5,759 nt of DNA from Prevotella sp. (GTDB lineage Bacteria > Bacteroidota > Bacteroidia > Bacteroidales > Bacteroidaceae), in assembly GCA_022732315.1 (NCBI GenBank), contig JAIJUV010000169.1:1-5759 (forward strand). The letters are read 5' to 3'. The notes under the pieces are model-generated. The model did no database searches. It worked only from the letters and a program-made list of their open reading frames with translations, and had not been told where the DNA came from. Every line of letters begins with the position of its first letter. Position 1 is the stretch's first letter. A program made the translations under genes and the position numbers. Shown in pieces: positions 5,622 through 5,759 of this stretch.

Positions 5622-5759
5622 ATGAAGATAGAAAACGAAATCATCAGCTCTGTCATCGCGGCGGTGAAGGAGCTTTATGGTCAGGACGTACCTGAGAAGA
5701 TGGTAGCCCTGCAGAAGACCAAGAGTAATTTCGAAGGTAACCTTACCCTCGTCGTATTC
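5622..5759 (+). CDS. argS: Arginyl-tRNA synthetase, N-terminal part (cut by the window end)
   Basis: The first 46 codons are present. The peptide, including VIAAVKELYG, ALQKTKSNFEGNLTLVVF and the early PEKM, matches the additional N-terminal domain of class I arginyl-tRNA synthetases as I recall it from Bacteroidota. In that family the domain contacts the D-loop of tRNA-Arg, and the full enzyme of about 590-600 residues charges tRNA-Arg with arginine in the cytoplasm. The ATG at 5622 follows an A/T-rich stretch without a Shine-Dalgarno sequence, as is usual in this phylum. The catalytic HIGH and KMSKS motifs lie beyond the window, so completeness cannot be judged. The gene has its own perfect promoter and a long structured leader. 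Confidence 0.88.
   Translation, partial: MKIENEIISSVIAAVKELYGQDVPEKMVALQKTKSNFEGNLTLVVF

Overview
The window looks like chromosomal DNA of a gut or rumen Bacteroidota, most likely the Prevotella/Segatella group. The evidence is: three intergenic promoters that match the Bacteroidota pattern TTTG-N20-TAnnTTTG exactly, plus a fourth close match; start codons without a consistent Shine-Dalgarno sequence; a secreted pectin-degrading enzyme with a type IX secretion-like C-terminal tail; and protein sequences of Bacteroidales character. The genus is inferred from recalled family sequences, not from a search.

Layout, left to right. Bases 1-1047 (+) hold the end of a sigma-54-type (NtrC-like) response regulator, followed after 38 bases by its probable partner, a short membrane histidine kinase. 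Bases 1079-2112 (+) are a self-contained unit: a consensus promoter, a secreted alpha/beta hydrolase resembling feruloyl (cinnamoyl) esterases, and a strong terminator. Bases 2124-2578 (+) are a second small unit: a promoter, a 63-residue very acidic protein of unknown function, and a hairpin terminator that probably works in both directions. Bases 2654-5272 (-) encode a secreted family PL11 rhamnogalacturonan lyase of 872 residues that converges on that terminator. Bases 5273-5621 form a 349-base divergent control region with two perfect back-to-back promoters, one for the lyase (-) and one for the next gene (+). It also carries hairpins, a tandem repeat, a direct repeat and a palindrome. Bases 5622-5759 (+) are the first 46 codons of arginyl-tRNA synthetase.

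How the genes fit together: the esterase and the lyase are both predicted to be exported and both plausibly act on plant cell-wall pectin. The lyase would cut the rhamnogalacturonan-I backbone, and the esterase could remove phenolic acid esters from side chains. They are separate transcription units on opposite strands and no SusC/SusD pair is visible, so this is not a classical polysaccharide utilisation locus within the window. The two-component pair has no visible link to them. No tRNA, rRNA, CRISPR array or insertion sequence was seen. I found no clear new multi-gene system. The most unusual structure is the dense divergent control region between the lyase and argS.
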